Assembly: GCA_903882875.1 (NCBI GenBank)
Contig: CAIRYQ010000072.1
Location: forward strand, 62,001 to 126,000
Direction of reading: 5' to 3'
DNA: 64,000 bases
Source of the DNA: an uncultured Spartobacteria bacterium
GTDB lineage: Bacteria; Verrucomicrobiota; Verrucomicrobiia; Chthoniobacterales; Chthoniobacteraceae
The position numbers and the translations under genes were made by a program. Shown piece by piece: positions 32,124 to 41,743 of the stretch; the first letter of the stretch is position 1; every line of letters starts with the position of its first letter. Under the pieces are notes generated by a model. The model searched no databases, had not been told where the DNA came from, and saw nothing but the letters and a program-made list of their open reading frames with translations.

Positions 32124-33986
32124 TCACGCGAGCAACTGCTCCAGCTCGTCCACGCGGCGTGCGAAAAGGCGAAGCGTCGCCTCGACAGGCGCGGGCGACG
32201 ACATGTCCACGCCCGCCTCGCGGAGCGTGGGGATCGGGAACTTCGAGCCGCCGCTGCGAAGAAATCCAAGGTATCGCTTCACCGCGCCCTGTTCCGTGCC
32301 GCCTGCTCCGTGCTCGGCCAGCACCTGCTCGCTGAGCGCCACGGCGGCGCTGAGGCCGGTGGCGTATTTGTACACGTAGAATGCCGAGTAAAAGTGCGGG
32401 ATGCGCAGGCACTCGAGTTCAAGTTCGGTGTCTATGGAGAAATCCGGGCCGAAATACGCATCGAGCAATCCGCGGTACGCGGTGCGGATCGTGTCGAGCG
32501 TGAGCGGCTCGCCGGCTTCCTCCATCGCGTGCGTGAGCTTTTCAAACTCCGCGAACATCGTCTGCCGATAGACGGTGCCGCGGATGTCATCGAGCTGGCG
32601 GTTGATCAGATACGCGCGCATCGAACGGTCGTTCGTCTGCGAGAGCAGGTGGTGAGTGAGCAGCTCCTCGTTGAACGTGCTCGCGACTTCCGCGAGGAAG
32701 ATCGGGTAGTCGGCGTCCTGCCATCGCTGCGCGCGGTTCGAGTTCCAAGTGTGCATCGAGTGGCCGGCCTCGTGCGCGAGCGTGAAGACATCGGCGAACA
32801 CATCGTCCTTGTAGTTCATCAAAATGTATGGCGGTGCGCCGTAGCTGCCGCTGCTGAATGCGCCGCTGCGCTTGCCCTTGCTCTCGTAACGGTCGCACCA
32901 GCGTCGCGTCCTCATGCCGTCGCCGAGCGCGCTGCAATATTCGTCGCCGAGCGGCTTCAGCGCGCCCATGCACAATTCGATCGCCTCGTCGAAGGTGGTG
33001 ACTTTTTCCACGCTCGGCACAATGGGGACGTAGGTGTCGTAGTGGTGGATTTCCGCGAGGCCGAGCACGCGCTTGCGCAGCGCGTAGTAGCGGAAGAGCG
33101 GTGCGAGATTCGCGCGCACAGTCGAGATCAGGTTGTCGTACACGGAAGCGGGCACGTCATCCTGGAAGAGCGCGGCCTCGCGTGCGCTCGGATAATTGCG
33201 GGCGCGGGCGCGGAAGACGTCGGCCTTGATCGAGTTTGAAAGCGTGGAGGCGAGCGTGAATTTGTGATCGGAAAATTTCGCGTAGAACTGGTGGAATGCA
33301 CGCTTGCGGATCTCCGGGTCGCGCTTTTGGAGGAAGGACGAAAAGCTGCTCTGCGAGAGCGTGCGATCGATGCCTTTTTCGTCGGCGAGCTTGCCGAATT
33401 TCATGTCCACATTGGTGAGCTGCGAGAATGTCTCGTCATGCCCGCTCGTCGCCGTGTGGCCGAGCGCGAGCAGACGCTCCTCGGCGGTGCTGAGCGTGTG
33501 CGCTTTCAGTCGGCGGATTTTCCCAAGGCGGATGCGCCATTCGGCGAGCGCGGGATCTGCGAGGAATGCGGCGAAGGTCGCGTCGTCAATCGCCTGAATC
33601 TCGGGTGTGACGAATGCCGAAATCTCGCCGATCCGCGTAAGCAGATTTTGCAACTGCGACTCGCGCGCGAGGTTCGCGGGATCGGATGAATCCTCCGCGC
33701 AGCGCAGGGATGCGTAGTGATGGATTTTCTCGATCCGCCGGCTGATGCGCTCGTCACATTCCAGCAGCGCGAGAAGCGACGCGGCGGACGCGCCGACCTT
33801 CCCGCGGAATTCCCCGATGGCGGAATATTCCTCCTGCAGCAGCGCGAAGTCGGCGCTCCACTGCTCGGGTGAGGCGTACAGCGGCGAGAGATCCCATGTG
33901 TCGCCGGGCTGCATTTCGTCGCGCGCGGGGATTCCGGAACCGGCTTCGTCCTTGTCGAAAAAGAATGTGAGCATCGCGCGGAACAA
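32124..33986 (-). CDS. pepF: Oligoendopeptidase F-like M3 metallopeptidase
   Basis: The 620-aa protein has the M3 family helical fold and the zinc site HEAGHSMHTW, with the third ligand expected in the following TFNEELLTHHLL helix. An internal start (MLTFFFDKDEAGSGIP) five codons later is possible. Other family blocks are DLSPLYASPEQW at the start and YYALRKRVLGLAEIHHYDTY in the middle. PepF cleaves short peptides in the cytoplasm. There is no signal peptide. Gene length is as expected. Confidence 0.93.
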   Translation of the reverse strand: MFRAMLTFFFDKDEAGSGIPARDEMQPGDTWDLSPLYASPEQWSADFALLQEEYSAIGEFRGKVGASAASLLALLECDERISRRIEKIHHYASLRCAEDSSDPANLARESQLQNLLTRIGEISAFVTPEIQAIDDATFAAFLADPALAEWRIRLGKIRRLKAHTLSTAEERLLALGHTATSGHDETFSQLTNVDMKFGKLADEKGIDRTLSQSSFSSFLQKRDPEIRKRAFHQFYAKFSDHKFTLASTLSNSIKADVFRARARNYPSAREAALFQDDVPASVYDNLISTVRANLAPLFRYYALRKRVLGLAEIHHYDTYVPIVPSVEKVTTFDEAIELCMGALKPLGDEYCSALGDGMRTRRWCDRYESKGKRSGAFSSGSYGAPPYILMNYKDDVFADVFTLAHEAGHSMHTWNSNRAQRWQDADYPIFLAEVASTFNEELLTHHLLSQTNDRSMRAYLINRQLDDIRGTVYRQTMFAEFEKLTHAMEEAGEPLTLDTIRTAYRGLLDAYFGPDFSIDTELELECLRIPHFYSAFYVYKYATGLSAAVALSEQVLAEHGAGGTEQGAVKRYLGFLRSGGSKFPIPTLREAGVDMSSPAPVEATLRLFARRVDELEQLLA

Positions 33987-34034
33987 TGCGGCGCGATGCG
34001 GTGCCGTCGAGGGAAAAACCGATTGCGCGCTATT

Positions 34035-34253
34035 CTAAAATTCCTCGTCCGGCCCCCACAGGTGCTCCTTCTGCCACTTGGTCTCGTAGAGCTTGCACAG
34101 GCCGAGCGCGGGGGCCACTCCGCCGCTGTACGTCGCGGAGGTGGCATACTGCTTTTCCTCATCATACCAGCCGACGGCGACGACAGAATGATCGAAGTGC
34201 TCGCTGAGCAATTCGATCACCTTGTCGAGGACTTCCTGTTGTGCGGCATTCAT
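34035..34253 (-). CDS. Small protein, unknown function
   Basis: ATG 34253 gives 72 aa (MNAAQQEVLDKVIELLSEHF). The sequence reads as an alpha-beta domain with SVVAVGWYDEEKQYATSATYSGG and a tryptophan-containing acidic end (HLWGPDEEF). The longer frame to 34427 is ignored because its first part overlaps the sod promoter region and has no coding look. It is encoded convergent to nothing and divergent from sod. No family is recognised. Confidence 0.6.
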   Translation of the reverse strand: MNAAQQEVLDKVIELLSEHFDHSVVAVGWYDEEKQYATSATYSGGVAPALGLCKLYETKWQKEHLWGPDEEF

Positions 34254-34445
34254 GCGGCGAAGATGCGATGCGACGGGTATGGTGGGAAGCGGAAAGTCGG
34301 CCGCCGGATGCAGGAAATCGGTGGCATCCGCTAGCGCCTTCCCACGCGATACATTACACTGCCCGGCATCCCGGGCGCTTGCCAAGATCGCAACCGCCAC
34401 CGATACTGTCGGTCCACTTTCAACCAACCAAACAACGACACAACC

Positions 34446-35072
<627 letters not shown>

Positions 35073-35105
35073 TCCGATCCCGGCGCAAAAATCGCGCGCA
35101 CTTTC

Positions 35106-35155
35106 AAAAAGCCCGGACGACTGAAATGACGACTGAAATGGTGTCCGGGCTTTTT
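35106..35155. terminator. Bidirectional rho-independent terminator
   Basis: AAAAAGCCCGGAC at 35106-35118 and GTCCGGGCTTTTT at 35143-35155 form a 13-bp stem with a run of T on each strand. The 24-base loop holds two copies of GACTGAAATG. It serves sod from the left and the converging R/G-rich gene from the right. Confidence 0.9.
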
Positions 35156-35173
35156 GCTGCGCGGATTTCGCCG

Positions 35174-36985
35174 CTATCCGAGCGAAGCGACTGACGCCGC
35201 GGTGAGCAGCGGGAGCAGCGCGTAACGGGAGTCGCGGCGCGGCTTCGGCGGCCTTGGTTCCCTCGGTTCACGTTGCTGTTGCTGTTGCTGCGACGGCGGA
35301 CGCGACTCCGCGGCGGCCGGCGCCTCGTGCATCCCGGCGCGCTCGGCGGCGATGTCGTGGCGGTTGTCGTCCGAATGCTCGGCTGCGGCTTCCTTGCGTC
35401 CCGGCGGCAGTTCGAGGCAGCCGTTTTGGAATTCCACGACGTGGCCGAGCTGCACAAGGTAGTGCAGGTCCGCGGCGAGCGCGGCGAGCTTTGCGGCGTG
35501 CTCCTGCTGCGCCTCTTCGGTCGCATCGGCAGCGAGCGTGCCGAGCAGTCGCGCCGCGAGCTGCGGGCGCTTCATGCCGGGATGCTCGCCGACGGCGGTA
35601 AGAATGGCGCTGATGCCGTCGGAAAAAGTCTGCCCCTCGGGATGCCGTTGCGGGCGGATGGCCGACGCGTAGAGGATTTTCCGCTTCCACTTGAAGAGCT
35701 GGAGGCCGGCCTCGTTGAAGTACGGACGCAGCGCATTCACCATCTGCACGGGCACCTCGCGCTCGCGTTCCACGGCGTCGCGCACGGTGTAACCGATGCT
35801 CTTGTCGAGCAGCGAACCCGCAATGGCTCCGCCGACTTCGAGCGAGCGGCCGCTCTTCACGAGCGCGGGCAGATGTGTCTTGCGGAAATGTTCCTCCGCC
35901 TCCTGCTCGGTCTTGAAGACAATCGGCTGCTCGCCAGCCGCGACCTCGGCGACCTTGGCGACCTCGGTGTCTTTCGCGACCGCTGTGACTTCGGTCGCCT
36001 CAGCGACGTCGGTGGTTTTTTCGACTTCGTTCGCTTCGGCGGCCGTTGCGGTGGTCGTTGCGGCTCCGGTCGCTTCGGCGGTTTTCGCACCTTCCGCAGG
36101 TTCAGCGGCAACCTCGGAGCCCGCGACTTTCGTCCTGTAGGTCATCACTCTGCTTACCTGCTGCTTCCACTGCTCGACGGCCACGGGATCGGTCACGTTC
36201 TCGATGTTGCGCGTGAAATCCTGAAACGACATGCGGCGCGCGTACCGCTCCTCGTAAAGTTTGCGCAGCGCGACCTGGTAGCCGTGGTGACTCGACGGCC
36301 CGAGCAATGCACCGCTGAGCCGATCGCGCGCGACGCTCGTGAAGTTGCCCTTCGGCGGTTCGCCCTGCACGATCTCGGTGACGTAGTGCTGATCAAAGTT
36401 CGCCTTGAACGCGCCACTCTCCACGGCGGACCGGTCGAACGAAAGCGGCCCCTCGCCGATCTGGTAAAGCACCGCCGCCGGATCGAGCGCCGTCACGCGC
36501 ACACGGAAACGATCGAAGCGATCCATGAACATGTTCGCGACGCGGAACACTCCGCATGCGCGCGCGCTCAATTTGATCTGCTTTGCGATTCCCGCCGCCG
36601 CTCCGGGCTCGGGGAAAATCTCCACTTTCACCACCGGCACGCGCGGCGCCTGCGGCTCGGGCGGGCGCTGATCGCGAAAGTTGCGCTCGTCGCGCTGCCC
36701 GCGCGGGCCTCCGAATCCGCCCGGCTTGCCGCCCGGTTTTCCGCCACGACCGCCCGGTCCCGGAGGACGTCCGCCGCCGCGATCATCGCGACGCGGCCCG
36801 CGATCCCGATCCCCTCCCGGCGGACGCGGCCCGCGACCCGGAGCACCACGGCCCGGCCCGCGGCGGTCGTCGCGATCTCGGCGCGGCTCCTCGCCGGCAA
36901 AATCCGCATAGCGGTTCGGTGCAGGCGTCTCCTTGAGCCATGCGGGAAGAAATTTCAGATCGAAGTCCAAAGGCGAGTCACTCAT
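35174..36985 (-). CDS. Large Arg/Gly-rich protein, unknown function
   Basis: ATG 36985 gives 603 aa. An R/G/D-rich disordered segment (about residues 33-110, RGG-like) is followed by a globular region (about 120-290) containing KVEIFPEPGAAAGIAKQIKL and SRVMTYRTK. A low-complexity linker of Ala/Glu/Thr/Val repeats (about 300-370) leads to a second globular part (about 370-520), and the end is rich in Q, P and R. RGG-type regions often bind RNA, so an RNA-associated role is a guess; no family is recognised. It converges with sod through a shared terminator. Confidence 0.7.
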   Translation of the reverse strand: MSDSPLDFDLKFLPAWLKETPAPNRYADFAGEEPRRDRDDRRGPGRGAPGRGPRPPGGDRDRGPRRDDRGGGRPPGPGGRGGKPGGKPGGFGGPRGQRDERNFRDQRPPEPQAPRVPVVKVEIFPEPGAAAGIAKQIKLSARACGVFRVANMFMDRFDRFRVRVTALDPAAVLYQIGEGPLSFDRSAVESGAFKANFDQHYVTEIVQGEPPKGNFTSVARDRLSGALLGPSSHHGYQVALRKLYEERYARRMSFQDFTRNIENVTDPVAVEQWKQQVSRVMTYRTKVAGSEVAAEPAEGAKTAEATGAATTTATAAEANEVEKTTDVAEATEVTAVAKDTEVAKVAEVAAGEQPIVFKTEQEAEEHFRKTHLPALVKSGRSLEVGGAIAGSLLDKSIGYTVRDAVEREREVPVQMVNALRPYFNEAGLQLFKWKRKILYASAIRPQRHPEGQTFSDGISAILTAVGEHPGMKRPQLAARLLGTLAADATEEAQQEHAAKLAALAADLHYLVQLGHVVEFQNGCLELPPGRKEAAAEHSDDNRHDIAAERAGMHEAPAAAESRPPSQQQQQQREPREPRPPKPRRDSRYALLPLLTAASVASLG

Positions 36986-37213
36986 GTGTCCGCGAGGGTT
37001 TATGCACACGCGCGGCAAATGGCAACAGCCGCGACGCGTGAACGCCCAATCTTCACACAAAAAAAACCACGGTGACAGCCCGCCCCGGCTGAACGCTTCC
37101 CCCGCATTTCAGCACGGGCATGACGCGCGGAAATTTTTCGCACTTTCGTTGTTGCCAAGCATCGGCACGAACCATAAAGCAACCGCCCGTTTCGATAAAA
37201 CAACCACCTAGCC

Positions 37214-37459
37214 ATGTCCGAAAAATCCATCTCAGAAAAAGTCAAAGACATCATCGTCGAGCAACTCGGCGTGAACCCTGAACAGGTCACGGAATCCGCG
37301 TCGTTCATCGAGGATCTCGGCGCCGACTCGCTCGACACCGTCGAACTCGTCATGGCCTTCGAGGAGGAATTCAGCGTGGAAGTGCCGGACGAGGACGCTG
37401 AGAAGCTCCAGACCGTCGGCAACGTCATTGATTACATCGAGAAGAAGACCGCGAAGTAA
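37214..37459 (+). CDS. acpP: Acyl carrier protein
   Basis: The 81-aa protein has the 4'-phosphopantetheine attachment serine S39 in [18 protein letters not shown] and the usual acidic composition and length. It carries growing acyl chains in fatty-acid synthesis. No fab genes are adjacent here. Upstream, TTGCCA (37152-37157) and CATAAA (37173-37178) with a 15-bp spacer form a weak promoter candidate; no clear ribosome-binding site precedes the ATG. Confidence 0.96.
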   Translation: MSEKSISEKVKDIIVEQLGVNPEQVTESASFIEDLGADSLDTVELVMAFEEEFSVEVPDEDAEKLQTVGNVIDYIEKKTAK

Positions 37460-37692
37460 CCCTCCGCAGAAACTTTCCAAACCAATTTCAGGAAGACCCA
37501 GCTGAAAGGCGGGGTTTTCGTTTTCAGGAGGAATGGGACGCCCCGCCCATCGGAGCTGCTCTTTTGAAAGCGCCAGTTGCTTCATCGCGCGCCTGCAGCA
37601 AAGAGGAGCGCCCGCGCCTTCACAAACGCGAGTGGCAAAATTTTGCAACTGCTGCGCAACTCTGGCGCGCGGCCTGTGTTTCTCCACGCCGT

Positions 37693-38121
37693 ATGAAACA
37701 CTTCACACTCACTCTCAGCGTCGCAGCCGCGGCGCTGTTCACCCTCCCCACAACCAGCTTCGCGGCTGATGAAAAGCCCGAAGGCAAGCGCCCCGGCGGA
37801 CCCGGCGGCGGTCGCTTCAGCCCCGAGGAGCGATTGAAACACATGACCGAGACGCTCGGCCTCTCGCAAGAACAGCAGGACAAGATCAAGGCCATCTACG
37901 AAAAGAACGGGCCTGCGATGAAGGAACTCTTCGCGAAAGGCCGCGAAAACCTCACCGATGACGACAAGACCAAGATGCGCGAACTCATGAAGTCGCAGAT
38001 GGAAGAAATCGGTGCCGTCCTCACTCCTGAGCAAAAGGAAAAAATGAAAGCCGAAATGGAAAAGCGCGGCGGCCCCCGCGGCGGCAAGCCCGGTGAAGGA
38101 AGGAAACCGGACAACAAGTAA
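37693..38121 (+). CDS. Secreted LTXXQ/Spy-like protein
   Basis: ATG 37693 gives 142 aa with a Sec signal (MKHFTLTLSVAAAALFTLPT, cleavage near SFA-AD) and a helical mature part containing ETLGLSQEQQDKIKAIY and EIGAVLTPEQKEKMKAEM, the two LTXXQ-type repeats seen in Spy/CpxP relatives. These periplasmic proteins act as chaperones or stress sensors. The glycine/proline-rich ends are atypical. A terminator follows. Confidence 0.82.
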   Translation: MKHFTLTLSVAAAALFTLPTTSFAADEKPEGKRPGGPGGGRFSPEERLKHMTETLGLSQEQQDKIKAIYEKNGPAMKELFAKGRENLTDDDKTKMRELMKSQMEEIGAVLTPEQKEKMKAEMEKRGGPRGGKPGEGRKPDNK

Positions 38122-38143
38122 CAGAAACCGCATCCAATCTCAC

Positions 38144-38175
38144 AAAGGGCGGGAGGCATCTGCCTCCCGCCCTTT
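38144..38175 (+). terminator. Rho-independent terminator after LTXXQ gene
   Basis: AAAGGGCGGGAGGCA at 38144-38158 and TGCCTCCCGCCCTTT at 38161-38175 form a 15-bp inverted repeat with a TTTTCTTTT tail. Confidence 0.92.
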
Positions 38176-38284
38176 TCTTTTACAGCCGAGGCCATCGCTC
38201 TGCGTTATTGAATGCAGGCGTGGCAGCGCAGTTGCAACACCTCACGCGCGGCTGTTTCTCCACTCAAGACGGCAACCCTTTTCT

Positions 38285-39235
38285 CTAAAAGACCCCGGCT
38301 GACATCGGCACGCCGACACCGGTGCGCCCGACGATCAATCCGTAGTGTTCCGTCCTGCGGTGCAGGGCGAAATTGAACACGGCTTCCTTGTAAATGTTGC
38401 AACGATCCAGATCGCAGCGCGCAACGGCAATCTCGTCGCCGAGCGTCGAACACTGCGCGACGATCTCGCCCGAGGGCGCGATGATGCAGCTCTGGCCGAT
38501 CATATCCACGCCCTCTTCAACGCCGGCCTTCGCGACACCCACGACCCACGTCGCATTTTGATACGCGCCGGACTGCATCGAGAGATGACTGTGGAAATTG
38601 GCGAGGTCATCGGTCTCCGGCGCGGCGGGATTGTGGACGGGCGTGTTGTAGCCGAGCAGGATCATCTCGACTCCCTGCAAGCCCATCACGCGGTAACACT
38701 CCGGCCACCGCCGGTCGTTGCAGATCGCGAGACCGAGCCGCCCGCCCATCGTCTCCCACACGGGGAAGCCGAGATCGCCGACTTCAAAATATCGCTTCTC
38801 CAGATTTTGAAAGGGATGGCCTAGTTTGAATTCGTGCCCGCCCGGCAGGTGAATCTTGCGATATTTGCCGACGATGCAGCCGGACTTGTCCACGAGGATC
38901 GCGCTGTTGAAGCGGCGCTTTTTTCCCGTGGAAAAATCCAGCTCGAAGTAGCCGAGCTTGAAGCCGACGCCCATCTTCCGCGCCGCGTCGAACAGCGGCT
39001 GCGTCGCCGCGTTCGGCAGTTCGCTCTCGAAGAAGCTGTCAATCTCCTCCTCGTCGTCGCTCCACCAGTGCGGGAAAAATGCAGTGAGCGCGGCCTCGGG
39101 ATATACGACGAGATCGGCACCCATCTCCTTCGCATCCGCCATGAGTGCGATCATTCGAGCGACGACGTCCGTCCGCGATTGCGAGCGCGGCACGGGGCCG
39201 AGTTGTGCGGCGGCAACGATCAGCGTGCGGGACAT
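38285..39235 (-). CDS. Nitrilase-family N-carbamoyl-D-amino-acid hydrolase-like enzyme
   Basis: The 316-aa protein has the nitrilase catalytic residues at E47 (YPEAAL), K127 (YRKIHLPG) and C172 (AICNDRRWPE). These positions and the surrounding residues match those known for N-carbamoyl-D-amino-acid amidohydrolase, which opens N-carbamoyl-D-amino acids. The length is as in that family. There is no signal peptide, so it is cytoplasmic. No hydantoinase gene is nearby, so the physiological substrate is uncertain. Confidence 0.88.
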   Translation of the reverse strand: MSRTLIVAAAQLGPVPRSQSRTDVVARMIALMADAKEMGADLVVYPEAALTAFFPHWWSDDEEEIDSFFESELPNAATQPLFDAARKMGVGFKLGYFELDFSTGKKRRFNSAILVDKSGCIVGKYRKIHLPGGHEFKLGHPFQNLEKRYFEVGDLGFPVWETMGGRLGLAICNDRRWPECYRVMGLQGVEMILLGYNTPVHNPAAPETDDLANFHSHLSMQSGAYQNATWVVGVAKAGVEEGVDMIGQSCIIAPSGEIVAQCSTLGDEIAVARCDLDRCNIYKEAVFNFALHRRTEHYGLIVGRTGVGVPMSAGVF

Positions 39236-39403
39236 GATTTAGGAGGAGTGGCCATGCAGTTTATAGACTCACACCGATTGTCCGATGCGCCGCTCGCTTG
39301 CAAACAAAAGCCACGCCTGCTCGCGCTGCCGCTGCACGACTGACGATTATCCCGCCATTCGCGAATTCTCGCAAAATGCGGCGCACTTGTGTCATCTCGG
39401 CGA

Positions 39404-40558
39404 ATGTTCCCAAGTCTGTGCCCCGTCCTCTCCGCGTTTTTCCTCCTCGTCGCTGTAGCAGCGACTGCCGCGGAATCCTCCGATTCTCCGCACCTGCTCG
39501 CACTGCCCGGCAGCGACGGCGATCCTGCGCACATTGACTATGCAAAACTGCCGGTGCTCAAAGGCATGCATGCCGTGGTGTGCCCGCCGGATGAGCAGTG
39601 GAAATTCCAGCTCCATAATTATCTGCTGCATCACGACGGAAAGTATTGGTGCATGTGGAGCCACGGCCCGGTCGTGGAAGACATGCCGACGCAGCACGTC
39701 CGCTACGCCACGAGCGAAGACGGGCTGAAATGGAGCGAACCGAAAATGCTGACCGGCGCACCCGCGGAGGGACGCGCATACATCGCGCGCGACTTCTGGG
39801 TACGCGATGGCGAACTGCTCGCGCTCGCGGCGAACTACAAGGGCAAGGGCGCGTTCGGCGTGGACAAGGATCTGCGTCTGGAGGCATTCGCGTGGGATAA
39901 GCAGGATGCGTCATGGAAGCGCAAGGGCCTCGTCTTTGAAAATGCGATTAATAATTTCGCGCCGCAAAAACTCTCGACCGGCGAGTGGATGATGACGCGC
40001 CGCGATCCGCGCTTCAATGTCTCGATGCTCATCGGCGGAGTGAAGTCGTTCGGCGACTGGCGTTTCGTCCCTGTCGTGGATCGGCTCGCAATCGCGCGCG
40101 CCACGCGATTCAGCCCGGACGAGCCGGTGTGGTGGGAGCAGCCGGACAAGAGTCTCGTCGCCCTCTTCCGCGACAACGGCGGATCGAATCGGCTCTTCCG
40201 CGCGTTTTCAAATGATCACGGACAAACGTGGAGCGCGCCGGTGAAGACGGATTTTCCAAACGCGCCAAGCAAAATTTTTTCCCTCCTCACCAGCGGCGGC
40301 TACCGCGTGCTGATTTCAAATGCAAATCCCGCCGCAGGACGGCGCGAGATTTATCTCTCCATCTCGGAGGACGGGATCACTTTCACGCGGATGGCGAAGC
40401 TCGACATCCCGTCCGATAAGGCGACGACATTTCAATACCCGCACGCGATCGAGCATGACGGGCATCTGCTGATTGCGTTTTCGAACAAGAAGAACTTCAC
40501 CGAGCTTCTAAAAATCCCGCTGGCCGAAGTGGAACGGCTGCGCGGCAACACGCGCTAG
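39404..40558 (+). CDS. Secreted sialidase-like beta-propeller protein
   Basis: ATG 39404 gives 384 aa with a signal peptide (MFPSLCPVLSAFFLLVAVAA). The mature part has sialidase-type features: a YATSEDGLKWSEPKM repeat (Asp-box-like S-x-D-x-G-x-x-W), a second AFSNDHGQTWSAPVKTD and an ISEDGITF copy. Enzymatic function as a sialidase or a related glycan-binding propeller is inferred from these boxes; catalytic residues were not mapped. It precedes other sugar-related secreted proteins. Confidence 0.8.
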   Translation: MFPSLCPVLSAFFLLVAVAATAAESSDSPHLLALPGSDGDPAHIDYAKLPVLKGMHAVVCPPDEQWKFQLHNYLLHHDGKYWCMWSHGPVVEDMPTQHVRYATSEDGLKWSEPKMLTGAPAEGRAYIARDFWVRDGELLALAANYKGKGAFGVDKDLRLEAFAWDKQDASWKRKGLVFENAINNFAPQKLSTGEWMMTRRDPRFNVSMLIGGVKSFGDWRFVPVVDRLAIARATRFSPDEPVWWEQPDKSLVALFRDNGGSNRLFRAFSNDHGQTWSAPVKTDFPNAPSKIFSLLTSGGYRVLISNANPAAGRREIYLSISEDGITFTRMAKLDIPSDKATTFQYPHAIEHDGHLLIAFSNKKNFTELLKIPLAEVERLRGNTR

Positions 40559-40611
40559 CAGACAGTTGCAACGGCGTTACTCCGCGTTTTCGACAGGCTG
40601 CCAAGCCCGGC

Positions 40612-41625
40612 TCACTTCGATTCCTTGGCGTACGCCTCGAATGCTTCCGCGATCTTTCCGGCCTTCTCGTCGCCTTTGTGAAAGACGAGGCGGTGGCGGA
40701 GCTTGATGCGCTCGCCTTTTTTCAACTCGAGCGTGCCGTCCTCCGCAGTCTTGTCGAGGCTGTGCGGGCCGAAGGCATTCGCCGTGAAGAGCCCGTAGGT
40801 GCGCGAATGCCACGGCGTCGGATAGCGGAAGCTCGACGGGTGGTTCAGGATCGCCACGCCGACTGTCTCGCCTTCCACGGGGCCGTTGTAGTCGCACCAC
40901 TTTGCGCGCTTGCCCCACGTCGCGGCGTCGGTGATGCCGTCGCTGTTGATGAGCTTGCCACCCTGCTTCGTGTCCACCGCCATCGAACTCGGCACGCGGA
41001 TGCTGAAGCCCGCGTCCTTCGCGTCCTTGATCGTGATCGGGCCTTCGCTCGCGATGTAATCAATGTCGAAATCAATCGTCCGTGTGTCCGCATCGGCGCG
41101 GAAGGTCATGCGGTGCTCCTCCGAGAGAAGCTTCTTGCCGTCCACATCCGTGATGTCATCCGCGGCTGCGACCACGGCCTCCTTTGCGTCGGCCTTCAGC
41201 TCCTTGTATTCGCGGTGCTTGATGAAGCCGATCAATTTCGCGCGGGCGGCGGTCGAGCCCGGCTTCTTCGCCTCGGCGGCTTCGAGCGACTTCATCTCCA
41301 TCCAAGTGTCCACGCCTGCGATGCCCTCGTTTCCGAAGCAGATGCCGCGATGGTGCGGGTGATCCGTCTGCTCGCCCGCGACGGTTTTCATCGGGTAGTT
41401 GCGCGTCATCTGCTTGCCCGTTGGTCCAAAGACGGGCGCGAGATACGGCTTGTTCGCCTGGTCCACGACGTATTCGGCGAAGACTTGGCCGTTGATTTTC
41501 ACCGTCACGCCGTCGCCCGAAGTCTTCTCGATCGCGAAGCCGGCGTCGGCGGTGAGTGCGGGCGATTGGAGGCGGAATAGCGCGGTGGCAAAGAGGGCGG
41601 CGAGGGGGAACTTGGTGGAAATCAT
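40612..41625 (-). CDS. Secreted DUF6807-family protein
   Basis: The 337-aa protein begins with a signal peptide (MISTKFPLAALFATALFRLQ) and is beta-rich. Motifs include TDHPHHRGICFGNEG, SFRYPTPWHSRTYGLF and LRHRLVFHKGDEKAGKI, which match my recollection of DUF6807 (formerly called PmoA-like). Such proteins are common next to glycan-degradation and dehydrogenase genes in Verrucomicrobia and Planctomycetes. The activity is unknown. Confidence 0.8.
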   Translation of the reverse strand: MISTKFPLAALFATALFRLQSPALTADAGFAIEKTSGDGVTVKINGQVFAEYVVDQANKPYLAPVFGPTGKQMTRNYPMKTVAGEQTDHPHHRGICFGNEGIAGVDTWMEMKSLEAAEAKKPGSTAARAKLIGFIKHREYKELKADAKEAVVAAADDITDVDGKKLLSEEHRMTFRADADTRTIDFDIDYIASEGPITIKDAKDAGFSIRVPSSMAVDTKQGGKLINSDGITDAATWGKRAKWCDYNGPVEGETVGVAILNHPSSFRYPTPWHSRTYGLFTANAFGPHSLDKTAEDGTLELKKGERIKLRHRLVFHKGDEKAGKIAEAFEAYAKESK

Positions 41626-41743
41626 GCGGAGATAATGATGAATGGCAAAGAAGCGTAGAGACTAAGTGCGTGCGCGGTTGCGGACTCAATCACATTCACG
41701 CGCCTAGCATCACCGCCAATCCTCGCTTCATCTCCCCACGCTT

